Shown here: positions 8,484-15,907 of the stretch, piece after piece
Position numbering within the stretch: the first letter of the stretch is position 1
How the letters are laid out: each line of letters opens with the position of its first letter
Assembly (NCBI GenBank): GCA_900548635.1
Contig: URLP01000024.1
Span: 1-17,697, forward strand
Reading direction: 5' to 3'
DNA length: 17,697 bases
Source: an uncultured Megasphaera sp.
GTDB lineage: Bacteria; Bacillota; Negativicutes; Veillonellales; Megasphaeraceae
The notes under the pieces: model-generated
What the model saw: the letters and a program-made list of their open reading frames with translations, nothing else
Database searches by the model: none
Told to the model about the DNA's origin: nothing
Position numbers and translations under genes: made by a program

Positions 8484-9819
8484 ATAAATAGCCATTAATG
8501 CGTCCGGCCAGGGTAGCAGCGCCTTCGCGGATCTTAGCCATCAGGGCTTCTTCGTCGACACCGGTGAGCTGGCGGTTTTCCATGAGGACTTTACCGTTGG
8601 CAATGGTCGTGACGACGTCGTGGCCGTTCATGCCAAACAAGATGTGGCCGTTGATATTTTCTTCATTCATCGGCGTCGGCGCGATGTAATCCATGACGAT
8701 GACGTCGGCTGCCGCCCCTTCAGCCAGTACGCCTAAGGGCGCTTTGAAATAGCGGTTGGCAATGACCGCATTGTTATAGAACAACATCTGCGGGACTTCC
8801 GTCCAGGCGGCCGTAGCGTCGCAAAGGTGATGTTTGTGGAGAATGTTGGCGACTTTATAGGACTCGATCATGTCGTGCGTATAGCCATCGGTTCCCAAGC
8901 CGGTCAGGATGCCGCGGTGTACCATGTCCATCGTCGGCGGGCAGCCGCAGGCATTGCCCATATTCGATTCCGGATTGTGGACGACCATCGTGTCCGTTTC
9001 CTTGATGAGGTCCATTTCATGCGGATTGACGTGGATGCAGTGGCCGAGCAGCGTCTTCGGGCCCAGGATATTCCAGTCATAGAGGCGGTCGATGATGCGC
9101 TTGCCGTGCTTTTTCAGGCAATCCTGCAAATCTTCGATGCCTTCGGCGACGTGGATATGATATCCCACACCATCCGGTTTATGTTCCGCTGCCAGGGCCA
9201 TCGTTTCGTCGCTGATCGTGAACTGGGCATGCATGCCCATCATACCGGCGAGCATATCCGTCGTGTCGGCCTGGGCATGGCGGATCCAGGCTTCATTTTC
9301 CAGAACAGCCTGCCGGGCTTTATCCTGGCCATCGCGGTCGGAGACTTCGTAACACAAGCACGAGCGGACGCCCAGTTCCTGTGCGGCTTGGCCGATGGCA
9401 AAGAGGCTGTCCTTGATTTCGCCAAAGCTGGCGTGATGGTCAAAGACCGTCGTCACGCCGTTCTTGATACATTCGACATACGTTTCCATGGCGCTCAGGT
9501 AGGTCAGGTCATTGGTCAAGTGGCGGTCGATGTTCCACCACAACCCGTCGAGGATGTCCAGGAAGCCCTTAGGCGCATAGCTGTTGATATTCAGGCCCCG
9601 GGCCATGGCACTGTAAATGTGTTCATGAGTATTGATGAAAGCCGGCATGATGACGCCGCCTTTGGCATCGATGAAGTCCGCATCGGGGAAAGCCCTGCGT
9701 ATTTCGGCGGTCTGGCCGACGCGGCAGATCTTCATCCCGTCCATGGCTACGGCGCCATCGGGAATATATTGATTCTTGGCATCACGCGTGATAACGTGTC
9801 CATTTCCGACGATTAACAT
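8482..9819 (-). CDS. ssnA: SsnA-family metal-dependent amidohydrolase
   Basis: 445 residues, the usual length of SsnA and related chlorohydrolase/guanine deaminase-like amidohydrolases. Metal ligands expected for the subtype III family are visible: His65 and His67 (NTHEH), His223 (HIHVAEG), His260 (GHCIHV) and Asp311 (GLGTDGYTHD). Start ATG 9819 is preceded by AAGGAGG with 8 nt spacing. It is the first gene of the minus-strand operon, with a consensus-like promoter at 9916-9944 and a roughly 90-nt leader. In the E. coli cluster ssnA also sits next to ygfK. The role is probably hydrolysis of a C-N bond of a purine intermediate (deamination or ring opening); which one is not shown by sequence. 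Confidence 0.9.
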   Translation of the reverse strand: MLIVGNGHVITRDAKNQYIPDGAVAMDGMKICRVGQTAEIRRAFPDADFIDAKGGVIMPAFINTHEHIYSAMARGLNINSYAPKGFLDILDGLWWNIDRHLTNDLTYLSAMETYVECIKNGVTTVFDHHASFGEIKDSLFAIGQAAQELGVRSCLCYEVSDRDGQDKARQAVLENEAWIRHAQADTTDMLAGMMGMHAQFTISDETMALAAEHKPDGVGYHIHVAEGIEDLQDCLKKHGKRIIDRLYDWNILGPKTLLGHCIHVNPHEMDLIKETDTMVVHNPESNMGNACGCPPTMDMVHRGILTGLGTDGYTHDMIESYKVANILHKHHLCDATAAWTEVPQMLFYNNAVIANRYFKAPLGVLAEGAAADVIVMDYIAPTPMNEENINGHILFGMNGHDVVTTIANGKVLMENRQLTGVDEEALMAKIREGAATLAGRINGYL

Positions 9820-9915
9820 ATGAATTACCTCCTTCTAACATATGTATAAACCATAATCCGTTATAAGTTCTTGCGTTTTGTTCATGATATTTTTGTCATT
9901 CCCGTATCTATCTTA

Positions 9916-9944
9916 ATAGTACCTTCTTCCGACCGACCTGTCAA
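9916..9944 (-). promoter_or_regulatory. Sigma-70-type promoter of the ssnA-ygfK-hyuA-xdhD operon
   Basis: On the minus strand TTGACA (9944-9939), 17-nt spacer, TACTAT (9921-9916). Predicted start of transcription is near 9908. The -35 is a perfect consensus match, the -10 matches 4 of 6. The next upstream element is the palindromic motif at 9950-9973. Confidence 0.65.
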
Positions 9945-9949
9945 TTTTT

Positions 9950-9973
9950 TTTTTAGCCTAAAAATTTTTTATT
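9950..9973. promoter_or_regulatory. Putative operator, copy 1 (ssnA side)
   Basis: CCTAAAAATTTTTTATT at 9957-9973 matches 15 of 17 positions of the copy at 10073. It is overlapped by a perfect dyad TTTTTAG-C-CTAAAAA at 9950-9964. It lies just upstream of the ssnA -35 box, centred about 49-57 nt before the predicted transcript start, a position typical of activator sites. Confidence 0.5.
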
Positions 9974-10037
9974 ATCTTTTTGTTATAACTCGACGGGAAA
10001 GATGTTTTTTCGACATACCTTTTTTGGCTTGAAACCG

Positions 10038-10065
10038 TTGATTTATCACGAAAATATGATATATT
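10038..10065 (+). promoter_or_regulatory. Candidate promoter of the YheO-like regulator
   Basis: TTGATT (10038-10043), 16-nt spacer, TATATT (10060-10065). Predicted transcript start is near 10072. An alternative -10, TATGAT at 10055-10060, pairs poorly with any -35. The palindrome at 10073 would lie within the first 20 transcribed bases. Confidence 0.45.
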
Positions 10066-10072
10066 AACAGTA

Positions 10073-10089
10073 CCTAAAAATTTTTTAGC
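10073..10089. promoter_or_regulatory. Putative operator, copy 2 (regulator promoter)
   Basis: CCTAAAAATTTTTTAGC contains a perfect 7-1-7 palindrome, CTAAAAA-T-TTTTTAG (10074-10088). Its position right after the predicted start of the regulator transcript suits autorepression. Near-identical copies lie at 9957 and 10923. Confidence 0.55.
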
Positions 10090-10162
10090 AGGCGAGCTAA
10101 TAAACTGTTTTGACGGTACGCAAGTTAAGAGAATCGTTGTTTTATAAGAGAGGGGTGCCCCT

Positions 10163-10801
10163 ATGTTAGATGATGTTGTACTGAACTTCTTACGCCATTT
10201 GGCCAAAGGCCTGGCTGACCAATTCGGCCCGAACTGTGAAGTCGTCATCCATGACCTGAGCGATAATTACAAAGAAAATTCCATTGTAGCCATTGAAAAC
10301 GGCCACGTCACCAACCGCAAAGTCGGCGATGGCCCGTCCATGGCCGTCCTCGATGCCCTGCGCAGCGAGCCCGACAAACTCCAGGACCATACGAGTTATC
10401 TGACCAAGACTAAAGACGGCCGCATCCTCAAATCGACGACCATCTATATCCGCAATGAAAATCAAAAAGTCATCGGCATCTTCTCCATCAACTACGACAT
10501 TACGGAATTGATGATGGTTGAAAATGCCATCAAGCCGCTCATCTCCGTCGCTTCCAAAGAAGAACAGGTCAGCCCGATTCCTCAGAACGTCACGGACCTC
10601 CTCAACGAACTCATCGAAGAATCGACGCGACAGGTCGGCAAACCCGTCCCCCTGATGACGCGCGAAGACAAGATCAAAGCCATCAAGTTTCTCAACGACC
10701 GCGGGGCTTTGCTGATCACCAAGGCCGGCGACAAAATCTCCAAACACTTCGGCATCTCCAAATACACCCTGTACAGCTACATCGACAGCAGTGAAGAGTG
10801 A
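10163..10801 (+). CDS. YheO-like transcriptional regulator (PAS_6 + HTH_22)
   Basis: 212 residues. The N-terminal part (about 7-125) matches the YheO-like PAS domain: NCEVVIHDLS, VAIENGHVTNRKVGDGPS and a closing GIFSINYDIT. The C-terminal part (about 165-208) is a DNA-binding domain of HTH_22 type: IKFLNDRGALLI then ISKYTLYSYI as the recognition helix. Known relatives include E. coli YheO and DauR, the repressor of D-arginine catabolism in Pseudomonas. Start ATG 10163 follows AGAGAGGGG; this site can fold into a short AGGG-GTGC-CCCT hairpin. It is transcribed divergently from ssnA, has its own terminator, and stands between the two catabolic blocks, so it is the obvious candidate to control both, perhaps sensing a purine breakdown product through the PAS domain (inference). 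Confidence 0.88.
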   Translation: MLDDVVLNFLRHLAKGLADQFGPNCEVVIHDLSDNYKENSIVAIENGHVTNRKVGDGPSMAVLDALRSEPDKLQDHTSYLTKTKDGRILKSTTIYIRNENQKVIGIFSINYDITELMMVENAIKPLISVASKEEQVSPIPQNVTDLLNELIEESTRQVGKPVPLMTREDKIKAIKFLNDRGALLITKAGDKISKHFGISKYTLYSYIDSSEE

Positions 10802-10806
10802 GATTA

Positions 10807-10834
10807 GTGGCTCGTGGCTTGTGGCTAGTGGCTA
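10807..10834. repeat. Tandem heptanucleotide repeat, four units of GTGGCTN
   Basis: Units are GTGGCTC, GTGGCTT, GTGGCTA and GTGGCTA, starting 6 nt after the regulator stop codon and ending just before its terminator. Unit length and copy number equal those of the CAAACAT array at 1778-1809, although the sequence differs. Confidence 0.85.
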
Positions 10835-10842
10835 GCATCGTA

Positions 10843-10868
10843 GGGGCCGCCCAAAGGGCGGCCCTTTT
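10843..10868 (+). terminator. Rho-independent terminator of the regulator gene
   Basis: Perfect 9-bp stem GGGCCGCCC (10844-10852) and GGGCGGCCC (10856-10864) with loop AAA, followed by TTTT. It ends the regulator transcript and separates it from dpaL. Confidence 0.9.
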
Positions 10869-10922
10869 CCTATGCCCAAATGTAACAGCTTCCTTTCATG
10901 TCTTGCAAAAAAAGTGTAGGTG

Positions 10923-10939
10923 CCTAACAAATTTTTAGC
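10923..10939. promoter_or_regulatory. Putative operator, copy 3 (dpaL side)
   Basis: CCTAACAAATTTTTAGC matches 15 of 17 positions of the copy at 10073 and keeps the dyad CTAACAA-A-TTTTTAG with one mismatch. It ends 9 nt before the dpaL -35 box, centred about 52 nt before the predicted transcript start. Confidence 0.55.
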
Positions 10940-10948
10940 TTTCTCCTA

Positions 10949-10976
10949 TTGCAAATCTGCAAGGTCATGTTATACT
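10949..10976 (+). promoter_or_regulatory. Sigma-70-type promoter of dpaL-ygeY-ygeW
   Basis: TTGCAA (10949-10954), 16-nt spacer, TATACT (10971-10976). Predicted transcript start is near 10983, leaving a leader of about 58 nt with an AGGAGG ribosome binding site. Confidence 0.6.
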
Positions 10977-10992
10977 CTAGGTATACAAAAAC

Positions 10993-11009
10993 TTTTAGAT
11001 TTACTAAAA
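10993..11009. promoter_or_regulatory. Dyad TTTTAG-ATTTA-CTAAAA in the dpaL leader
   Basis: A perfect 6-5-6 inverted repeat built from the same CTAAAA half-site as the three operator-like motifs, but turned outward and with a 5-nt spacer. It lies shortly after the predicted dpaL transcript start. It may be a further weak binding site or chance in AT-rich DNA. Confidence 0.3.
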
Positions 11010-11040
11010 TATTTTTTTCAGTTTATCTCAGGAGGTACGG

Positions 11041-12252
11041 ATGATGAAGAAAGATATGAAATGGGCTATGAACCATCTGCCCAAATCAGACGATAAAAAT
11101 TTACCGATTATGTCCCTCAATGAAATCGCCAAGGCCCGGACATTCCACCAGAGCTTCCCGCAATACAGTGAAACGCCCTTGACTCAGCTCACACAGATGG
11201 CCCGGTATTTAGGCTTAGGTTCGATTTTCGTCAAAGACGAATCGTACCGCTTCGGCCTCAACGCCTTCAAAGTCCTGGGCGGTTCCTATTCCATGGCCAA
11301 ATACATCGCCAAGGAAACGCACCGCGACGTATCGGACCTGCCTTATGAAGTCCTGACTTCGGATAAACTCCGCCAGGAATTTGGCCAGGCCACCTTCTTC
11401 ACGGCCACCGATGGCAACCACGGCCGCGGCGTTGCCTGGGCGGCTCAGAAGCTGGGCCAGAAAGCCGTCGTCCACATGCCGAAAGGCACGACTCAGACGC
11501 GGCTGGAAAACATCAAGAAGCTCGGCGCCGACGTCGACATCCTCGACCTCAACTATGACGACTGCGTCCGCCAGGCGGCTAAAGAAGCCGCTGCCACACC
11601 GCACGGCGTCATGGTCCAGGATACGGCCTGGGACGGCTACGAAGAAATCCCTTCGTGGATCATGCAGGGCTACGGTACGATGGCCATGGAAGCTGGCGAA
11701 CAGCTGAAAGCCCAAGGCGTCGAACGGCCGACGCACATCTTCGTCCAAGCCGGTGTCGGTTCCCTGGCCGGTGCCGTCGTCGGCTACTTCGCCAATCTCT
11801 ACAAAGACAACCCGCCGAAATTCATCGTCGTCGAAGCATCGGCCGCAGCCTGCCTGTACAAAGGCGCCGCAGCGGGTGACGGCAAGCCCCGCATCGTCGG
11901 TGGCGACCTGGATACCATCATGGCCGGCCTGGCCTGTGGCGAACCGAATACGATTTCCTGGGACATCCTCAAGAATCACGTCACGACCTTCGTAGCTGCC
12001 GATGACCCCATTACGGTCCGCGGCATGCGGATGCTGGCAGCGCCCCTCAAAGGCGATGCGCCCATCGTATCCGGTGAATCCGGTGCCGTTCCCTTCGGCA
12101 CGCTGGCTACGATCATGTTATCCGACGAATGTAAAGATATACGCGCTGAGCTCGGTCTCGATGACCGCTCCCAGGTCCTGGTCTTCTCGACCGAAGGCGA
12201 TACGGATCCGGAACGGTATAAGAACATCGTCTGGCGCGGATTAAATAAATAA
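11041..12252 (+). CDS. dpaL: Diaminopropionate ammonia-lyase
   Basis: 403 residues, PLP-dependent fold-type II enzyme that converts 2,3-diaminopropionate to pyruvate and two ammonia (E. coli YgeX/DpaL). The PLP lysine is Lys77 in RFGLNAFKVLGG, at the same number as in the E. coli enzyme. Asp124 in ATDGNHGRG and Asp194 in VQDTAWDGY correspond to the E. coli active-site Asp120 and Asp189. The phosphate-binding loop QAGVGSLAG and the C-terminal SGESGAVPFG and STEGDTDP segments are all present. AGGAGG at 11030-11035 serves ATG 11041 or the adjacent ATG 11044. It heads a three-gene operon, 32 nt before ygeY. It would supply the final carbon-yielding step of the pathway. Confidence 0.95.
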   Translation: MMKKDMKWAMNHLPKSDDKNLPIMSLNEIAKARTFHQSFPQYSETPLTQLTQMARYLGLGSIFVKDESYRFGLNAFKVLGGSYSMAKYIAKETHRDVSDLPYEVLTSDKLRQEFGQATFFTATDGNHGRGVAWAAQKLGQKAVVHMPKGTTQTRLENIKKLGADVDILDLNYDDCVRQAAKEAAATPHGVMVQDTAWDGYEEIPSWIMQGYGTMAMEAGEQLKAQGVERPTHIFVQAGVGSLAGAVVGYFANLYKDNPPKFIVVEASAAACLYKGAAAGDGKPRIVGGDLDTIMAGLACGEPNTISWDILKNHVTTFVAADDPITVRGMRMLAAPLKGDAPIVSGESGAVPFGTLATIMLSDECKDIRAELGLDDRSQVLVFSTEGDTDPERYKNIVWRGLNK

Positions 12253-12284
12253 AAACATTATATTAAGATATAGGAGTGATTTTC

Positions 12285-13604
12285 ATGACAGTACCGTACG
12301 AAAAAATCAAAGAGGCTGCTAAAGGCTATGAACAGGATATGACCCGCTTCCTCCGGGACATCGTCAAATTCCCCGGCGAAAGCTGCGGCGAAAAGGAACA
12401 CATCGACCGCATCGCCGAAGAAATGCGCAAACTCGATTTCGATAAAGTAGAAATCGACCCCATGGGCAACGTCCTCGGCTACATGGGCATAGGCAAGACC
12501 CTCATCGGCTTCGACGCCCATATCGATACTGTCGGCATCGGCAACAAAGCCAACTGGAACTTCGATCCCTATGAAGGCTTTGAATCGGAAACGGAAATCG
12601 GCGGCCGCGGCACGTCGGACCAGCTCGGCGGCATCGTATCCGCCGTCTACGGCGCCCGCATCATGAAAGACCTGGGCCTCTTGTCCGATAAGTACACCGT
12701 CCTGGTTACAGGTACGGTCCAGGAAGAAGACTGCGACGGCCTTTGCTGGCAGTATATCATCAACGAAGACAAGGTCCGCCCGGAATTTGTCGTTTCTACG
12801 GAACCGACAGACGGCGGCATCTATCGCGGCCAGCGCGGCCGTATGGAAATCCGCATCGACGTCCAGGGCGTTTCCTGCCACGGCAGTGCACCCGAACGCG
12901 GTGACAACGCCATTTACAAGATGGCCGACATCCTCCAGGACGTGCGCGCCCTCAACGAAAACGATGCCGCTAACAGCACGGAAATCAAAGGCCTCGTCAA
13001 GATGCTCGACAAGAAATACAATCCCGAATGGGAAGAAGCGAACTTCCTCGGCCGCGGCACCGTCACGTGCTCCCAGATTTTCTACACCTCGCCGAGCCGC
13101 TGTGCCGTCGCCGACTCCTGTGCCGTATCCCTCGACCGCCGCATGACCGCTGGCGAAACGTGGCAGAGCTGCCTCGATGAAATCCGCGCCTTGCCGAGTG
13201 TCCAGAAATACGGCGATGACGTCAAAGTCAGCATGTACGAATATGCCCGCCCGAGCTACACCGGCCTGACCTACCCCATCGAATGTTACTTCCCGACCTG
13301 GGTCATCCCGAAAGACCACAAAGTCACGAAAGCCCTGGAAGAAGCTTATACATCCCTCTTCGGCGACAGCCGTATCGGTGCCGCTGAAACGGAAGCCATG
13401 CGCAAAGCCCGTCCCTTGACGGATAAATGGACTTTCTCGACCAACGGCGTTTCCATCATGGGCCGCAACGGCATCCCCGTCATCGGCTTCGGCCCTGGCG
13501 CAGAAGCCCAGGCTCATGCCCCCAACGAAAAGACATGGAAACAGGACCTCGTCACCTGTGCCGCCGTCTACGCCGCTCTGCCTTCTGTATACACCGATAA
13601 ATAA
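12285..13604 (+). CDS. ygeY: YgeY-type M20 metallohydrolase
   Basis: 439 residues, M20/ArgE/DapE-like zinc hydrolase of the YgeY family. Expected metal ligands and catalytic residues are seen: His79 (DAHIDTV), Asp112 (GRGTSDQLGG), Glu147/Glu148 (TVQEEDCDG), Glu173 (STEPTD) and His411 (AHAPNEKTW), with the dimerisation lid carrying SCHGSAPERG. I chose ATG 12285, preceded by TAGGAG at 12271-12276; a GTG in frame at 12276 overlaps that ribosome binding site. It lies between dpaL and ygeW, as in E. coli. M20 enzymes cleave amide-like bonds, so hydrolysis of a ureido or carbamoyl group from an N-carbamoyl diaminopropionate is plausible (inference). The family also carries the label selenium metabolism hydrolase. 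Confidence 0.9.
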   Translation: MTVPYEKIKEAAKGYEQDMTRFLRDIVKFPGESCGEKEHIDRIAEEMRKLDFDKVEIDPMGNVLGYMGIGKTLIGFDAHIDTVGIGNKANWNFDPYEGFESETEIGGRGTSDQLGGIVSAVYGARIMKDLGLLSDKYTVLVTGTVQEEDCDGLCWQYIINEDKVRPEFVVSTEPTDGGIYRGQRGRMEIRIDVQGVSCHGSAPERGDNAIYKMADILQDVRALNENDAANSTEIKGLVKMLDKKYNPEWEEANFLGRGTVTCSQIFYTSPSRCAVADSCAVSLDRRMTAGETWQSCLDEIRALPSVQKYGDDVKVSMYEYARPSYTGLTYPIECYFPTWVIPKDHKVTKALEEAYTSLFGDSRIGAAETEAMRKARPLTDKWTFSTNGVSIMGRNGIPVIGFGPGAEAQAHAPNEKTWKQDLVTCAAVYAALPSVYTDK

Positions 13605-13638
13605 TCACATCCCATAACGATTAAAAGGAGACTGCCCT

Positions 13639-14832
13639 ATGAAAACATTACAGGACTACATCGATAAATTAAACGCCCTCAACTTCAAAGATATGTATGA
13701 AAACGACTTTTTCCTCACCTGGGACAAGACCGATGACGAACTGGAAGCCATCTGGGTCCTGGCCGATGCCCTCCGTTTCATGCGGGAACACAATATTTCC
13801 ACCAAAATCTTTGAAAGCGGCTTAGGCATTTCCATCTTCCGCGACAATTCGACGCGTACGCGCTTCTCCTTCGCCTCGGCCTGCAATCTCCTCGGCCTGC
13901 AGGTCCAGGACCTGGACGAAAAGAAGAGCCAGATTGCTCACGGCGAAACGGTCCGCGAAACGGCCAACATGATTTCCTTCATGGCCGACGTCATCGGCAT
14001 CCGCGACGATATGTACATCGGCAAGGGCCATACGTATCAGAAAGAAGTCGTCGACTCCGTCACCCAGGGTTATAAAGACGGCATCCTCGAACAGAAGCCG
14101 ACCCTGGTCAACCTCCAGTGCGACATCGACCATCCGACCCAGTGTATGGCCGACGCGGCCCATATCATCCATGAAATGGGCGGCCTGGAAAACTTGAAAG
14201 GCAAGAAAATCGCCATGACCTGGGCCTACTCCCCGTCCTATGGCAAGCCCCTCTCGGTCCCGCAGGGCGTCATCGGCCTCATGACCCGTCTGGGCATGGA
14301 CGTCGTCCTGGCTCATCCCGAAGGCTATGAAGTCATGCCGGACGTCGTCGACGTCGCCAAAAAGAATGCCGAAAAATCGGGCGGCTCCTTCCGCATCACC
14401 CACGACATGGCCGACGCCTTCAAAGACGCCGACGTCGTTTATCCGAAGAGCTGGGCCCCCTTTGCAGCCATGGAAAAACGCACCGACCTCTATGCCGCAG
14501 GTGACCAGGCCGGCATCGATGCCTTGGAACAAGAACTCCTCGCTCAGAATGCCCAGCACAAAGACTGGTGCTGTACAGAAGAACTGATGAAGACCACAAA
14601 AGACGGCAAAGCCATGTACCTCCATTGCCTGCCGGCCGACATCAACGATGTCAGCTGTGAAGACGGCGAAGTCGAAGCCTCCGTCTTCGACCGCTATCGC
14701 GATTCCCTCTACAAAGAAGCCAGCTACAAGCCCTATGTCATCGCTGCCATGATTATGCTGGCCAAATGCCAGGATCCGGCTCAGACCTTGAAAGCATTAG
14801 AAGAACGCGGCATCCTGCGCAAAATGAAATAA
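13639..14832 (+). CDS. ygeW: YgeW-type knotted carbamoyltransferase
   Basis: 397 residues, member of the aspartate/ornithine carbamoyltransferase superfamily. The carbamoyl-phosphate site is intact: STRTR at 71-75, HPTQ at 165-168 and HCLP at 329-332. The rest follows YgeW rather than OTC or ATCase: DNSTRTRFSFASA, TWAYSPSYGKPLSVPQG and a C-terminal ASYKPYVIAAM. Start ATG 13639 follows AAAGGAG. It is the third gene of the operon and is closed by a strong terminator. Run in the phosphorolytic direction it would take a carbamoyl group from a ureido compound and give carbamoyl phosphate, the substrate of the kinase encoded next (inference from gene order). Biochemical specificity is not visible in the sequence. 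Confidence 0.9.
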   Translation: MKTLQDYIDKLNALNFKDMYENDFFLTWDKTDDELEAIWVLADALRFMREHNISTKIFESGLGISIFRDNSTRTRFSFASACNLLGLQVQDLDEKKSQIAHGETVRETANMISFMADVIGIRDDMYIGKGHTYQKEVVDSVTQGYKDGILEQKPTLVNLQCDIDHPTQCMADAAHIIHEMGGLENLKGKKIAMTWAYSPSYGKPLSVPQGVIGLMTRLGMDVVLAHPEGYEVMPDVVDVAKKNAEKSGGSFRITHDMADAFKDADVVYPKSWAPFAAMEKRTDLYAAGDQAGIDALEQELLAQNAQHKDWCCTEELMKTTKDGKAMYLHCLPADINDVSCEDGEVEASVFDRYRDSLYKEASYKPYVIAAMIMLAKCQDPAQTLKALEERGILRKMK

Positions 14833-14845
14833 CCTGACCGTCAAA

Positions 14846-14875
14846 GGTGCCGGTCCTCCGGACCGGTGCCTTTTT
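14846..14875 (+). terminator. Rho-independent terminator after ygeW
   Basis: An 11-bp stem GGTGCCGGTCC (14846-14856) with GGACCGGTGCC (14860-14870), two G-T wobbles, loop TCC, followed by TTTTT. It separates dpaL-ygeY-ygeW from the carbamate kinase gene. The 66 nt between it and the next start hold only a weak -10-like TATAAA at 14907-14912 without a convincing -35. Confidence 0.9.
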
Positions 14876-14941
14876 CATTCCCCTATCATGCGTTTTACTC
14901 ATCATTTATAAAACTTTTGTACACATAAAAGGAGAATTATC

Positions 14942-15892
14942 ATGACCGAGAAAAAGAAACGTATCGTCATCGCCCTCGGCGGCAACGCCCTGGGAAATAC
15001 ACTGCACGAACAGATGCTGGCCGTCAAGACGACAGCCAAGGCCATCGTCGATCTCATCCAGGAAGGCTGTGAAGTCATCGTCGCCCACGGCAACGGCCCG
15101 CAGGTCGGCATGATCAACCACGCCATGGCAGCCCTGAGCCGGGAAGATCCGAACCAGCCCAACACGCCGTTGTCGGTCTGCGTCGCCATGAGCCAGGCTT
15201 ACATCGGCTATGACTTGCAAAATGCCCTGCGCGAAGAAATGTACAACCGCGACATCTTCGACATTCCCGTCGCCACCATGGTCACCCAGGTCCGCGTCGA
15301 TCCGGAAGACCCGGCTTTCAAGAATCCGTCGAAACCGATTGGCCATTTCATGACTAAAGAACAGGCGGAATACGCCGCCAAAGAATACGGCTACATCGTC
15401 AAGGAAGACGCCGGCCGGGGCTGGCGCCGCGTCGTCGCTTCGCCGCTGCCCCAGGAAATCATCGAAATCGGCGCCATCGACACCCTCGTCGAATCGGGAC
15501 AGCTGGTCATCGCCTGTGGCGGCGGCGGTATTCCCGTCATGCGTCACGGCAACCACCTCAAAGGGGCCAGCGCCGTCATCGACAAGGATTTTGCCAGCGA
15601 ACGCCTGGCCGAAGACCTCCACGCCGATTACCTCATCATCCTGACAGCTGTCGAAAAAGTGGCCATCCACTTTGGTCAGCCGGACGAACAGTGGCTGTCG
15701 GAAATGACCACTGACGAAGCCCGGCAATATATGGCACAAAATGAATTTGCCCCCGGCTCGATGCTGCCCAAAGTCCAGTCCGCCGTCAAATTCGCTGAAT
15801 CCCGTCCCGGCCGGACAGCCCTGATAACACTGCTCCAGAAAGCCAAAGATGGTATCCTCGGAAAAACGGGGACCCGCATTTACCGAGCCTAA
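14942..15892 (+). CDS. arcC: Carbamate kinase
   Basis: 316 residues. Transfers phosphate from carbamoyl phosphate to ADP, giving ATP, CO2 and ammonia. Family motifs: ALGGNALG (11-18), HGNGPQVG (49-56), ACGGGGIPV (191-199), IDKDFASE and a late LTAVEKVAI. Length and motifs are those of ArcC/YqeA. Start ATG 14942 follows AAAAGGAG with about 8 nt spacing. Downstream the permease ribosome binding site overlaps the stop codon. No arginine deiminase genes lie in the window, so the carbamoyl phosphate most likely comes from the YgeW reaction, making this the energy-conserving step of the locus (inference). Confidence 0.95.
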   Translation: MTEKKKRIVIALGGNALGNTLHEQMLAVKTTAKAIVDLIQEGCEVIVAHGNGPQVGMINHAMAALSREDPNQPNTPLSVCVAMSQAYIGYDLQNALREEMYNRDIFDIPVATMVTQVRVDPEDPAFKNPSKPIGHFMTKEQAEYAAKEYGYIVKEDAGRGWRRVVASPLPQEIIEIGAIDTLVESGQLVIACGGGGIPVMRHGNHLKGASAVIDKDFASERLAEDLHADYLIILTAVEKVAIHFGQPDEQWLSEMTTDEARQYMAQNEFAPGSMLPKVQSAVKFAESRPGRTALITLLQKAKDGILGKTGTRIYRA

Positions 15893-15907
15893 AGGAGGCG
15901 CATCATT

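Noticed and set aside
8827..9816. Long open frame (329 codons) opposite ssnA
   Set aside because: It lies fully antisense to a clear SsnA gene, has no recognisable motifs and no ribosome binding site; long antisense frames are common with this codon use.
9820..9909. Possible purine riboswitch in the ssnA leader
   Set aside because: The leader has TATAACGGATTATGG but lacks the conserved GTTTCTACC loop and the paired second loop of guanine-class riboswitches, and no terminator hairpin precedes the gene.
10150..10162. AGGGG-TG-CCCCT hairpin over the regulator ribosome binding site
   Set aside because: Stem of only four to five pairs with a tiny loop; could matter for translation but too weak to list as a regulatory element.
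12258..13517. Long open frame (419 codons) on the minus strand opposite ygeY
   Set aside because: Antisense to an M20 hydrolase with intact active-site residues; the translation is low-complexity, rich in Phe, Val, Asp and Ala, as expected from a reversed codon bias.
13822..14625. Minus-strand open frame opposite ygeW, and a similar one opposite the carbamate kinase gene
   Set aside because: Both are shadows of well-supported genes and show no protein family features.
14880..14941. Promoter for carbamate kinase with TATAAA at 14907-14912
   Set aside because: No acceptable -35 at 15-19 nt; a promoter is expected after the ygeW terminator but I cannot place it.
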